DNA of 7,124 nt from Pseudomonadota bacterium (GTDB taxonomy: Bacteria > Pseudomonadota > Alphaproteobacteria > Rhizobiales > Hyphomicrobiaceae): the NCBI GenBank assembly GCA_021813195.1, contig JAKALI010000204.1, forward strand, positions 1 through 7,124. The letters run 5' to 3'. Position 1 is the stretch's first letter; every line of letters starts with the position of its first letter. The translations under genes and the position numbers were made by a program. The notes below the pieces were generated by a model. That model did not search any database. It saw nothing but the letters and a program-made list of their open reading frames with translations, and had not been told where the DNA came from. Shown here piece by piece: positions 1 through 6,768 of this stretch.

Positions 1-2613
1 TGCATCATCGTCTGCTCAATCGAAAACCTCGATCCGATGGGTGTGCATACGGGCGACTCGATCACAGTGGCCCCGGCGCTAACGCTGACGGATAAGGAAT
101 ACCAGATTATGCGCGACGCCTCGATTGCGGTGCTGCGCGAAATCGGGGTGGAAACCGGCGGGTCGAACGTGCAATTCGCGGTCAATCCGGCGGATGGCCG
201 TCTCGTCGTCATTGAGATGAACCCGCGAGTGTCGCGCTCGTCCGCGCTCGCGTCCAAGGCCACGGGCTTTCCGATTGCCAAGGTGGCCGCACGGCTTGCC
301 GTGGGTTACACGCTGGACGAGCTGGAGAACGACATCACAGGTGGTGCAACGCCCGCGTCATTCGAGCCAACGATCGATTATGTCGTCACCAAGATTCCGC
401 GGTTTGCGTTTGAAAAATTCGTCGGTGCGGATTCGACGCTCACCACCGCGATGAAATCGGTTGGCGAGGTGATGGCGATCGGACGCACGTTCGCTGAAAG
501 CCTACAGAAGGCTCTGCGCTCCATGGAGACGGGGCTTAGCGGTCTCGACGATGTCGTCTTGGAGGGGCTTGGCTCCGGCGACGACAAAAACGTCATTCGT
601 GCCGCGCTCTCTCGGCCCGCGCCGGATCGCATCTTGAAGGTGGGGCAGGCCTTGCGTCTCGGCGTTGACCATCAGACGGTTCATGAATTTTCACGCATCG
701 ATCCCTGGTTCATTGCGCGCCTGCAGGAGATTGTTGATCTCGAAGCGCGCGTCCGCGCCCATGGCCTGCCGAATTCCCCAACGCAGATGCGCATGCTCAA
801 ATCATTCGGGTTCTCGGACGCGCGGCTGGCAAAGCTTGCTGGACTGCCCGAGGAGGAGGTGCGCCGTCGGCGCCATGATCTCGGCGTGCATCCCGTCTTC
901 AAGCGTATCGACACCTGCGCGGCGGAATTCGCCTCGCCCACCGCGTACATGTATTCGACCTACGAGTCGCCGCTGGCGAGCGCGGGTGATGCGGCCCCCT
1001 CATGCGAGGCCACGCCCACCGATCGCGAAAAGGTCATTATTCTCGGTGGCGGACCGAATCGGATCGGTCAGGGCATCGAGTTCGATTACTGCTGCTGCCA
1101 TGCGTGCTTTGCGTTGTCGGACGCGGGGTACGAGACCATCATGGTCAACTGTAATCCAGAGACGGTCTCAACGGACTACGACACCTCGGACCGGCTCTAT
1201 TTCGAACCGCTCACGGCCGAGGATGTGCTGGAAATCATCCGCACCGAGCAGTCGCGCGGGCGACTTAAGGGCGTCATCGTTCAATTCGGCGGGAAGACTC
1301 CGCTCAAGCTGGCAGGTCCCCTGGAGGAGGCCGGAGTTCCGATTTTGGGCACCTCGCCCGATGCGATCGATCTGGCTGAAGATCGCGATCGCTTCAAGGC
1401 ACTCATCGACAAGCTGGGCCTCAAGCAGCCTGCAAGCGGCATTGCGCGTGCGCCGGCCGAAGCGCGAGCCGTTGCCGACGGCATCGGATATCCCGTCGTC
1501 ATCCGCCCATCGTACGTTCTGGGCGGGCGCGCGATGGAAATCGTTCACGATGGCTCTGAGATTGATCGCTACATCGGGCGGCTCTCCGCGACGCTCGATA
1601 GTCCCTCCGAACTCGTGGTTTCGGCCAAGCGGCCGCTGCTGATCGATCGCTATCTCACCGACGCGGTCGAAGTCGATGTCGATTGTTTATGCGATGGCCG
1701 CGAGACATTCATCGCCGGCGTCATGGAGCATATCGAGGAGGCCGGAATTCATTCCGGTGATAGTGCTTGCTCGCTGCCGCCGCACTCCTTGAGCCGGGAT
1801 CTGGTACAGCAGCTGGGCGAGCAGGCGAGCCAATTGGCAAAGGCGCTCGGCGTCGTTGGCTTGATGAATGTGCAATTCGCCATCAAGGATGATGAGATCT
1901 ACATTCTCGAGGTCAACCCGCGCGCCTCACGCACCGTGCCGTTTGTTGCCAAAGTCATCGGAATACCGGTCGCATCGATTGCTGCGCGCATCATGGCGGG
2001 GGAGCCGTTGTCGGCTTTCGGGTTGAAGCCTGTCGAACTCAATCATATTGCCGTCAAGGAGGCCGTGTTCCCGTTCGCCCGCTTTCCAGGTGTCGATCCG
2101 ATCCTGGGACCGGAAATGCGCTCGACGGGCGAGGTCATGGGCATCGATCGCGATTTCGCCGTTGCCTTCGGCAAGAGCCAATTGGGGGCGGGGCAGAAGC
2201 TGCCCATGTCCGGCAACGTCTTCGTATCGGTCAAAGACAGCGACAAGGATCGCATCGTGCCGGCGTTGAAGGAATTGCGCGCGATGGGATTCGACATCGT
2301 CGCCACGCGCGGCACGCGGCGACACTTGGAAGCCCACGGGGTGCCATGCGAGGTTGTCAACAAGGTTCTCGAAGGCCGTCCCCACATTGTGGATGCGATC
2401 AAGAACGGCACGATCGCTCTGGTTTTCAACACCACGGAAGGGGCCAAGGCCCTCGCCGACAGCAAGGACATCCGGCGCACGGCCTTGCTTCACCATGTCC
2501 CCTATTATACAACTCTGGCGGGGGCGATCGCTGTTACGCGAGCCATCACGGCATTGAAGGCTGACACGCTCAAGGTGGCGCCGCTGCAGGCGTACGTCGG
2601 GCGGTCGGCCTGA
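1..2613 (+). CDS. carB: Carbamoyl-phosphate synthase large subunit, 5'-truncated by window edge
   Basis: Makes carbamoyl phosphate from bicarbonate, ATP and glutamine-derived ammonia for pyrimidine and arginine synthesis; works in the cytoplasm with the small glutaminase subunit CarA. The reading frame is open from base 1 (IICS-type family residues precede the first ATG at 37), so that ATG is internal. By comparison with the E. coli protein (1073 aa), about 230 N-terminal residues are missing; 870 are visible. Bases 1 to about 510 are the end of the first ATP-grasp half ([14 protein letters not shown], metal-binding EMNPR). About 510-1020 is the oligomerisation domain. About 1027-2200 is the second ATP-grasp half ([25 protein letters not shown], metal-binding EVNPR). 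From about 2212 comes the MGS-like allosteric domain, with the expected effector contacts ATRGT (2302-2316), VNKV and FNTT all kept. Nothing is broken; it should be functional and regulated by UMP/ornithine-type effectors. CarA is not in view. Identity is near certain. Confidence 0.98.
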   Translation, partial: CIIVCSIENLDPMGVHTGDSITVAPALTLTDKEYQIMRDASIAVLREIGVETGGSNVQFAVNPADGRLVVIEMNPRVSRSSALASKATGFPIAKVAARLAVGYTLDELENDITGGATPASFEPTIDYVVTKIPRFAFEKFVGADSTLTTAMKSVGEVMAIGRTFAESLQKALRSMETGLSGLDDVVLEGLGSGDDKNVIRAALSRPAPDRILKVGQALRLGVDHQTVHEFSRIDPWFIARLQEIVDLEARVRAHGLPNSPTQMRMLKSFGFSDARLAKLAGLPEEEVRRRRHDLGVHPVFKRIDTCAAEFASPTAYMYSTYESPLASAGDAAPSCEATPTDREKVIILGGGPNRIGQGIEFDYCCCHACFALSDAGYETIMVNCNPETVSTDYDTSDRLYFEPLTAEDVLEIIRTEQSRGRLKGVIVQFGGKTPLKLAGPLEEAGVPILGTSPDAIDLAEDRDRFKALIDKLGLKQPASGIARAPAEARAVADGIGYPVVIRPSYVLGGRAMEIVHDGSEIDRYIGRLSATLDSPSELVVSAKRPLLIDRYLTDAVEVDVDCLCDGRETFIAGVMEHIEEAGIHSGDSACSLPPHSLSRDLVQQLGEQASQLAKALGVVGLMNVQFAIKDDEIYILEVNPRASRTVPFVAKVIGIPVASIAARIMAGEPLSAFGLKPVELNHIAVKEAVFPFARFPGVDPILGPEMRSTGEVMGIDRDFAVAFGKSQLGAGQKLPMSGNVFVSVKDSDKDRIVPALKELRAMGFDIVATRGTRRHLEAHGVPCEVVNKVLEGRPHIVDAIKNGTIALVFNTTEGAKALADSKDIRRTALLHHVPYYTTLAGAIAVTRAITALKADTLKVAPLQAYVGRSA

Positions 2614-2707
2614 GGCGATCGGGCGCCCGCACGCAGTGATCTCCAAAACGCGGCACCCGCCGCCGAGGCGATCGAAATTTTTCGCGTTAAACCAGTCGTT
2701 GCAAGAC

Positions 2708-2730
2708 GGTTCTGACGGGGACGTCAGGCC
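2708..2730 (+). promoter_or_regulatory. Leader hairpin with GNRA-type tetraloop just upstream of the greA ribosome site
   Basis: CTGACG (2712-2717) and CGTCAG (2722-2727) form a perfect 6-bp stem closed by GGGA, a GNRA-type tetraloop. The stem extends by a U-G wobble (2711/2728) and, past a bulged U2710, by GG/CC (2708-2709/2729-2730). It ends 4 bases before AGGAGG. No T-run follows, so it is not a standard terminator. It may set mRNA stability or translation of greA; that role is inference. Confidence 0.45.
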
Positions 2731-2734
2731 TACT

Positions 2735-2740
2735 AGGAGG
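2735..2740 (+). promoter_or_regulatory. Strong ribosome binding site of greA
   Basis: AGGAGG is a full anti-16S match, 8 bases before ATG 2749. This spacing selects ATG 2749 over the in-frame ATG at 2755, which would be 14 bases away. Confidence 0.85.
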
Positions 2741-2748
2741 CGTTAGCA

Positions 2749-3228
2749 ATGTCCATGGATCGGGTTCCCATGACCCTCGAGGGCTACAAGAAGCTCGAGG
2801 AGGAACTTCACCGGTTGAAAGCTGTGGAACGCCCCCGCATCATCCAGGCGATCTCGGAAGCGCGCGCGCACGGGGATCTGTCTGAGAATGCCGAGTATCA
2901 TGCCGCGAAAGAGGCGCAGGGTCTGAACGAAGCCAAGGTCGCGGAGCTTGAGGACAAATTCAACCGCGCCGAAGTCGTCGATCCGTCCAAACTTTCGGGA
3001 ACAACGGTGAAGTTTGGGGCGACTGTCACACTGGTGGACGAGGACACCGACGAAACGGTCAAATATCAGATCGTCGGCGACATGGAGGCAAGCGTCAAAG
3101 ACGGCAAGATTTCCATTTCGTCTCCCATTGCGCGCGCCCTCATCGGCAAGGCAAAGGGAGAATCGGTCGAGGTCGTGACTCCCAAAGGTGCACGCTCCTA
3201 TGAGATCTTGAAGATCGAGTGGAAATAA
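2749..3228 (+). CDS. greA: Transcription elongation factor GreA
   Basis: GreA enters the secondary channel of backtracked RNA polymerase and stimulates cleavage of the 3' end of the nascent RNA, rescuing stalled complexes. The 159-residue length is normal for the family. Residues 1 to about 77 form the N-terminal antiparallel coiled coil. Its tip carries the invariant acidic motif [10 protein letters not shown], with D43 and E46 in the places of the catalytic-tip acids D41/E44 of E. coli. Residues about 82-159 are the FKBP-like C-terminal domain that docks on polymerase, ending in the typical SYEILKIEW. The start is fixed by AGGAGG 8 bases upstream. It lies 135 bases after carB with no convincing terminator between, so partial read-through is possible, but the gap is wide enough for its own promoter, which I could not pick out. 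A hairpin precedes the ribosome site. Confidence 0.97.
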   Translation: MSMDRVPMTLEGYKKLEEELHRLKAVERPRIIQAISEARAHGDLSENAEYHAAKEAQGLNEAKVAELEDKFNRAEVVDPSKLSGTTVKFGATVTLVDEDTDETVKYQIVGDMEASVKDGKISISSPIARALIGKAKGESVEVVTPKGARSYEILKIEWK

Positions 3229-3276
3229 TCCGCACGGGTTTTTATGTCCACGACGGACTGGATTTGATCGCAAGCC

Positions 3277-4503
3277 ATGAGCGCACCTGAGAAGCCCGAA
3301 GCCGCGCTCTCATATGCCGGCTTCCGCTTCTATTGGCTTGCGCGTTTTCTGCTCGTTTTCGCTCTGCAAGTGCTGAGCGTCGCCATCGGGTGGCAGGTCT
3401 ACGACAAGACAGGCGATCCGCTGCTGCTCGGACTCGTGGGGCTCGTGCAGTTTGTGCCAGCACCCGTGCTGGTGCTGGTCACGGGCAGCGTCGCGGATCG
3501 CTTCAATCGGCGCCGCATCATGGCGGTCTGCATGGCAGTGGAAGCGCTTTGCGCCGCTGGCCTGTCGTACTTGCTGCACCTGGACGGCGGCCCGATGTGG
3601 GCGGTTTTCACTGTGCTGACCATCCTTGGCATTGCGCGCGCATTCATGGGGCCAGCGGTTCAATCGCTCTTGCCTAATCTCGTGCCGGCCATCGCGCTGC
3701 CCAATGCCATCGCGCTCAACTCGTCGAGCTTTCAGTTGGCCACGATTGTCGGGCCCGTGGTTGGGGGGCTGGTTTACGGCGTATCCTCACAACTGGCTTA
3801 CGGAGCGTCGGTGGCGCTGTTCATGCTGGCTGCCGTTTTGACGTTGCAAATTCCGCAACCTGCACAGAAGTCGGTTCCCGAACCCATGACGGTTGACAGC
3901 CTGTTGGCGGGCTTTCGATATATCCGCAGTCAGCCGGTCGTGATGGGCGCGCTGTCGCTAGATCTGGTGGCCGTCCTGCTCGGGGGGACCGTCGCGCTGT
4001 TGCCGGTCTTCGCGCGCGATATTCTCGACGCTGGCCCGTGGGGCCTTGGTGCGTTGCGTTCCGCGGCCGGTGTGGGAGCGCTCATCATGAGTGTGTGGCT
4101 GATCCGCTTTCCGGTGAGCGATCATGCGGGCCGCGCGATGTTCGCATCGGTCGCAATCTATGGTGTGTCGATCGTCCTCTTCGGGTTCTCTCAAAACTTG
4201 TGGCTGTCATGCCTTGCGCTCGCCATCATGGGGGCGGCCGACATGGTGAGCGTCTTCATCCGACAGACCCTCATACAGCTCAAAACACCCGACGATGTGC
4301 GCGGGCGCGTCAGCGCAATCAACATGACGTTCATCGGGGCGTCCAACGAACTCGGTCAGTTTCGTGCTGGCGCCATGGCTTCAGGGGTTGGAGCCGTTGC
4401 CGCCGTCGTCGTGGGCGGGGTGGGTGCGGTGGCAACCGCAGTCCTTTGGGCTCGGCTGTTTCCTGAATTGCGACAGGTGCGCCATCTCGACCGGGTGACG
4501 TAA
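3277..4503 (+). CDS. MFS transporter of the EntS/MFS_3 type (probable drug or metabolite exporter)
   Basis: A 408-residue inner-membrane protein with hydrophobic segments throughout, fitting the 12-helix major facilitator fold. The loop between helices 2 and 3 has the signature GSVADRFNRRR (residues 70-80), the MFS motif A. A long hydrophilic stretch at about 193-215 is the central cytoplasmic loop between the two six-helix halves. The segment KTPDDVRGRVSAINM (336-350) is typical of the EntS-like/MFS_3 branch, whose members use the proton gradient to export siderophores or drugs. The substrate cannot be told from the sequence. It starts 48 bases after greA on the same strand with no clear terminator between them, so co-transcription is plausible, though no functional link is obvious. 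No good Shine-Dalgarno precedes ATG 3277. An in-frame TGA at 3265-3267 rules out a longer N-terminus. The C-terminus converges on the Lrp-type gene 40 bases away. Confidence 0.9.
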   Translation: MSAPEKPEAALSYAGFRFYWLARFLLVFALQVLSVAIGWQVYDKTGDPLLLGLVGLVQFVPAPVLVLVTGSVADRFNRRRIMAVCMAVEALCAAGLSYLLHLDGGPMWAVFTVLTILGIARAFMGPAVQSLLPNLVPAIALPNAIALNSSSFQLATIVGPVVGGLVYGVSSQLAYGASVALFMLAAVLTLQIPQPAQKSVPEPMTVDSLLAGFRYIRSQPVVMGALSLDLVAVLLGGTVALLPVFARDILDAGPWGLGALRSAAGVGALIMSVWLIRFPVSDHAGRAMFASVAIYGVSIVLFGFSQNLWLSCLALAIMGAADMVSVFIRQTLIQLKTPDDVRGRVSAINMTFIGASNELGQFRAGAMASGVGAVAAVVVGGVGAVATAVLWARLFPELRQVRHLDRVT

Positions 4504-4543
4504 CAGCAGAATGGTAGGTGGTATTCGGTCGATGGCCCGCAAA

Positions 4544-5014
4544 CTATGCGGTCACGGGCACGCCGGGTGCGCTCTTCGTGCGCCGGATGGTCAATGATGT
4601 TTTGACGCTGGCCACGTTTGGCATGGCTGTCAGGTCTTTGAGAATGAAGTCCTGAAACGTTGACAGATCGCGCGCGACACATTTGAGGATGAAATCGCTC
4701 TCGCCCGAGAGCATGTAGGCTTCGCGAACGATTGACCAGCCAAGCACACGGTTTTCGAATGCGACGAGGTCGGTCTCGGACTGACTGTGCAAGCCCACCA
4801 TGACGAATGCCTTGAGTTCGAAACCCAGTGCGCGCTCATCAACAAGTGCGGTGTAGCCGGTGATGATCCCGGCCTCTTCCAACGCGCGCACGCGACGCAG
4901 GCAGGGCGGCGCAGATAGGCCGACGCGGCCTGCAAGCGCGACGTTGGTCAGCGATCCATCGGCCATGAGTTCCTTGAGAATACGCCAGTCGGTGGCATCG
5001 AGGCGAATACGCAT
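4544..5014 (-). CDS. Lrp/AsnC family transcriptional regulator
   Basis: A 156-residue DNA-binding protein that should form dimers or octamers and answer to an amino acid or related ligand. Residues 5-60 form the N-terminal winged helix-turn-helix: LDATDWRILKEL, then the recognition segment GLSAPPCLRRVRALEEAGII and GYTALVD. Residues about 65-145 are the RAM (AsnC-type) domain; SGESDFILK carries the conserved G-x-x-D ligand and oligomer motif. The open frame extends upstream to a GTG at 5059, but ATG 5014 gives the usual family length, puts LDATD at its usual distance from the start and has GGAG 10 bases upstream, so I chose it. Targets are unknown. As I recall, rhizobial genomes often keep an Lrp gene near greA, commonly beside trxB, which is absent here. 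It converges on the MFS gene and lies 196 bases downstream of the SPOR gene on the same strand. Confidence 0.92.
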   Translation of the reverse strand: MRIRLDATDWRILKELMADGSLTNVALAGRVGLSAPPCLRRVRALEEAGIITGYTALVDERALGFELKAFVMVGLHSQSETDLVAFENRVLGWSIVREAYMLSGESDFILKCVARDLSTFQDFILKDLTAMPNVASVKTSLTIRRTKSAPGVPVTA

Positions 5015-5024
5015 GTCAGACCGG

Positions 5025-5028
5025 CTCC
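5025..5028 (-). promoter_or_regulatory. Probable ribosome binding site of the Lrp-type gene
   Basis: On the minus strand GGAG lies 10 bases before ATG 5014. It supports that start over the GTG at 5059, for which I see no ribosome site. Confidence 0.5.
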
Positions 5029-5166
5029 GTCTGGACGATGGCAGGACGCTGGCGCGCACGCTCGGAATGCGTGACCCCGAGCGCGCGCGGACCGTTCTGG
5101 CCAGCTTGGCTGACGGTTATGCCCAGTGCAAGCAGCGACGCCGCAGATGCGCCGACGTCAAGGTCA

Positions 5167-5196
5167 TGACGCGTGGCGCGCACCCCGCGCGCGTCA
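5167..5196 (-). repeat. 7-bp inverted repeat downstream of the SPOR gene
   Basis: TGACGCG (5167-5173) and CGCGTCA (5190-5196) are perfect inverted copies around a 16-base GC-rich centre. They lie 14 bases beyond the SPOR stop codon on the minus strand and well upstream of the Lrp start. In minus-strand RNA they could form a 7-bp stem, but no U-run follows. It could be a weak or Rho-assisted 3' end of the SPOR transcript, or a regulator site ahead of the Lrp gene. Confidence 0.3.
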
Positions 5197-5210
5197 GATC
5201 CTGCGGGCGC

Positions 5211-6383
5211 CTAGAGGGGCGCGCCGGCGAAGTCGCTCACCACCTTACACGGGATTGCCTTGGCGGCCAGGGCCTGACAGGTCTTCTTGGCTTCGCTTTC
5301 GCTTTTCACGGGACCCGCAGTCAAATTATAGACCAGCCCCGCGTCGTTGACGCTCGTCGTGTAGTGCGGCCTCAGCCCTTTGAGGCTTTGACCCTGCGAC
5401 TCGGAGAGCAGCGACCAGCTCAGCAAAAGTCCGTCGAGCGACTGGGCGCTGCCCAGTTGCACGCCCCACGCTTTCGTTGGGCCTGGCACAACAGGCTCGG
5501 CATTCGCTAGCCGCTCCTTCGCCTCCTGCGCAGTCCGGTCGACGCTCCCAGTTTCAATGGGATTGGCCGGTTTGGCGATCGGGAGGGGTGGGTTATCCGG
5601 CGGAGCGTTGATGACGCGTGCGGCAGCCACTTTGGCCGGGCTTGCATGCGGCTCGGCGGCGGCCACTTTTGTGTCTTGTTTTGTTGGCCCGGCGGCAAGC
5701 GGAGCGGTCACGGGCGCGGACTCGAGGCGCAGTGTGGGCGGTGGTGGAGGTGGGGCGGCCTGATCAACGCGATCGAGCGAATTTTGGCCGCTTGCGAGGT
5801 CGAATGCGGGTGCCGGCAATCCGTCGAGATTTGCAACGCGCTGGGCAATCGCGCGGGCATGGGCTTGAGAGCGATCGACGGCGGCGCGCAGTTCTGCGAC
5901 CTCGTTCTTCAGATCGGTGACCGCTGATGCCAAGCCACGGACATCGACATTGAGAGCGGGGTCACGCGAAGTCGTTGCAGTGCCCATCGCCAGCATGGGG
6001 ATGTCGAAGCGTCCCAGGAGATGGGGGTTGATCAGTGCTACCCCAAGATAACAGACCGCGGCCAGACCCAGTCCGCCCCAGACCATCGCGGCCAGGGGTA
6101 AGCGTGGCGACCGCTGTGCGGTTCGCGCTCGTGCCGTTCGCGCGCCGCGCGCCGCGCCGTACCGGTTGGCGGCAGGCTCACCGGCGATCGCCATGTCCAC
6201 ATGAGGCGCGCCGTCTTCGAGGAACTCCCGGGTTGCGGCCGCGGGTCGGTCCAGGGCAGGTTGCCAATCTGCACGGGGTGTCGGCGGCGCAGCGGGTGGC
6301 GAGGCAAAGGGGTGGGACGTACCCCGATGATGCGGGAGCGGTGGCGGTGCTGGTCCGCCGAATGGTGCGCTGGTGTTCGACAT
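5211..6383 (-). CDS. Bitopic membrane protein with C-terminal SPOR-like domain
   Basis: A 390-residue protein counted from ATG 6383; residues here are numbered from that ATG. Residues 1 to about 95 are hydrophilic, rich in Pro and Ala, and end in an Arg-rich patch (about 76-94) that fits the inside-positive rule. Residues about 96-118 are the single membrane helix. Residues about 150-188 look like a short coiled coil (TDLKNEVAELRAAVDR). A low-complexity Pro/Ala linker follows, with six prolines in a row at 211-216. Residues about 306-384 fit a SPOR domain: the WGVQLGS strand, a GLVYNLTAGPV strand, then a helix with two cysteines (369 and 379) that often pair in this family. SPOR domains bind septal peptidoglycan glycans stripped of stem peptides, so a periplasmic role in division or wall remodelling is likely. 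The domain is divergent and would need a profile search. A GTG six bases upstream (6389) is an alternative start; neither has a clear ribosome site. It is divergent from glmU. Confidence 0.8.
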   Translation of the reverse strand: MSNTSAPFGGPAPPPLPHHRGTSHPFASPPAAPPTPRADWQPALDRPAAATREFLEDGAPHVDMAIAGEPAANRYGAARGARTARARTAQRSPRLPLAAMVWGGLGLAAVCYLGVALINPHLLGRFDIPMLAMGTATTSRDPALNVDVRGLASAVTDLKNEVAELRAAVDRSQAHARAIAQRVANLDGLPAPAFDLASGQNSLDRVDQAAPPPPPPTLRLESAPVTAPLAAGPTKQDTKVAAAEPHASPAKVAAARVINAPPDNPPLPIAKPANPIETGSVDRTAQEAKERLANAEPVVPGPTKAWGVQLGSAQSLDGLLLSWSLLSESQGQSLKGLRPHYTTSVNDAGLVYNLTAGPVKSESEAKKTCQALAAKAIPCKVVSDFAGAPL

Positions 6384-6526
6384 TGTCACGACCCGTAATC
6401 TCGGTAAGACACAGAGTAGAACCGGGCCGTGAGTCGCGGCGTCTGGTCAATGCGCGCCAAGTATGGTGTCCTGCTGGGCTGTGGATGGCTGGTGGACAAA
6501 ATCGAAGCTGGCGTGTGTAGATCGAA

Positions 6527-6548
6527 ACACAACCTCACAACGTTGTGT
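6527..6548. promoter_or_regulatory. Operator-like palindrome with additional half-site
   Basis: CACAACGTTGTG (6536-6547) is a perfect 12-bp palindrome. A second CACAAC half-site sits 8 bases upstream in the same orientation (6528-6533), so ACACAAC (6527-6533) and GTTGTGT (6542-6548) also form a 7-bp inverted repeat across 8 bases. The AT-richer centre contrasts with the GC-rich surroundings. It resembles a dimeric repressor site, with an AACGTT core compatible with LacI-type operators, but the binding protein is unknown. Confidence 0.4.
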
Positions 6549-6629
6549 CGCACGTGGTCCGCATGGGCATGCCGTGGTTCGGCCGATCGGCATCGCTGCC
6601 TGCGGCCGCCTTGCGGGTTTCGGGAAACA

Positions 6630-6660
6630 TTGACTGCGAGGTACTCGCTCAGTCTGTATC
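6630..6660 (+). promoter_or_regulatory. Possible sigma-70-type promoter for glmU
   Basis: TTGACT (6630-6635) matches five of six bases of the -35 consensus. The -10 is poor: TCTGTA at 17-base spacing (6653-6658) or the better TGTATC at 19-base spacing (6655-6660). The spacer holds the inverted repeat GCGAG-GTA-CTCGC (6636-6648), which could be an operator. It would leave a leader of about 100 bases before glmU. Confidence 0.3.
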
Positions 6661-6768
6661 GGAGCCACGTCGTATGCGCACCAACACATCCGGCGCGCAC
6701 GTCCGTCTCGGGCTTTTTTCCGGGGCGTCCTGCCTAATACGGCCTCTTGCAGCCCACAACGGATAGAC

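Larger units (their letters stand above)
6384..6768. other. 385-base divergent intergenic region between the SPOR gene and glmU
   Basis: No convincing gene lies here; the open frames crossing it have no family-like sequence. It must hold the control signals of both divergent genes. Visible structure: an operator-like palindrome at 6536-6547, short palindromes at 6561-6572 (GCATG-GG-CATGC), 6582-6591 (GCCGATCGGC) and 6602-6609 (GCGGCCGC), a possible glmU promoter at 6630-6660 and a T6 tract at 6714-6719. I could not identify the promoter of the SPOR gene. Confidence 0.7.

Noticed and set aside
1369..1395. Repeated GATCGC motifs in carB resembling the HIP1 element
   Set aside because: They arise from Asp/Arg codons in a conserved protein segment and are not organised as an array.
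665..1642. Long + strand open frame of 325 codons within carB
   Set aside because: It is a shadow of carB in another frame, with an Arg/Ser-rich composition and no family motifs; carB is intact in its own frame.
1927..2646. Minus-strand open frame of 239 codons under the end of carB
   Set aside because: It is an antisense shadow typical of GC-rich genes; its sequence is His/Arg/Asp-rich with no recognisable domain.
2641..2690. Terminator after carB (GC-rich repeats followed by AAATTTTT)
   Set aside because: The possible stems are only 4 bp or have a loop too small to form, and the T-run is not adjacent to them.
3229..3246. T5 run after greA as a possible terminator
   Set aside because: No stem longer than 3 bp precedes the T-run, so an intrinsic terminator cannot be supported.
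4504..4543. Bidirectional terminator between the convergent MFS and Lrp-type genes
   Set aside because: The 40-base gap shows no inverted repeat and no T- or A-run.
5171..5510. + strand open frame antisense to the 3' part of the SPOR gene
   Set aside because: Its codons are in phase with the SPOR codons on the other strand, which keeps antisense frames open in GC-rich DNA. Only the part before the SPOR gene merits a note.
6480..6499. Two DnaA-box-like sequences (TGTGGATGG and GGTGGACAA)
   Set aside because: Each differs from the TTATCCACA box at two positions, there is no larger cluster or AT-rich unwinding region, and no origin-type neighbour gene is present.
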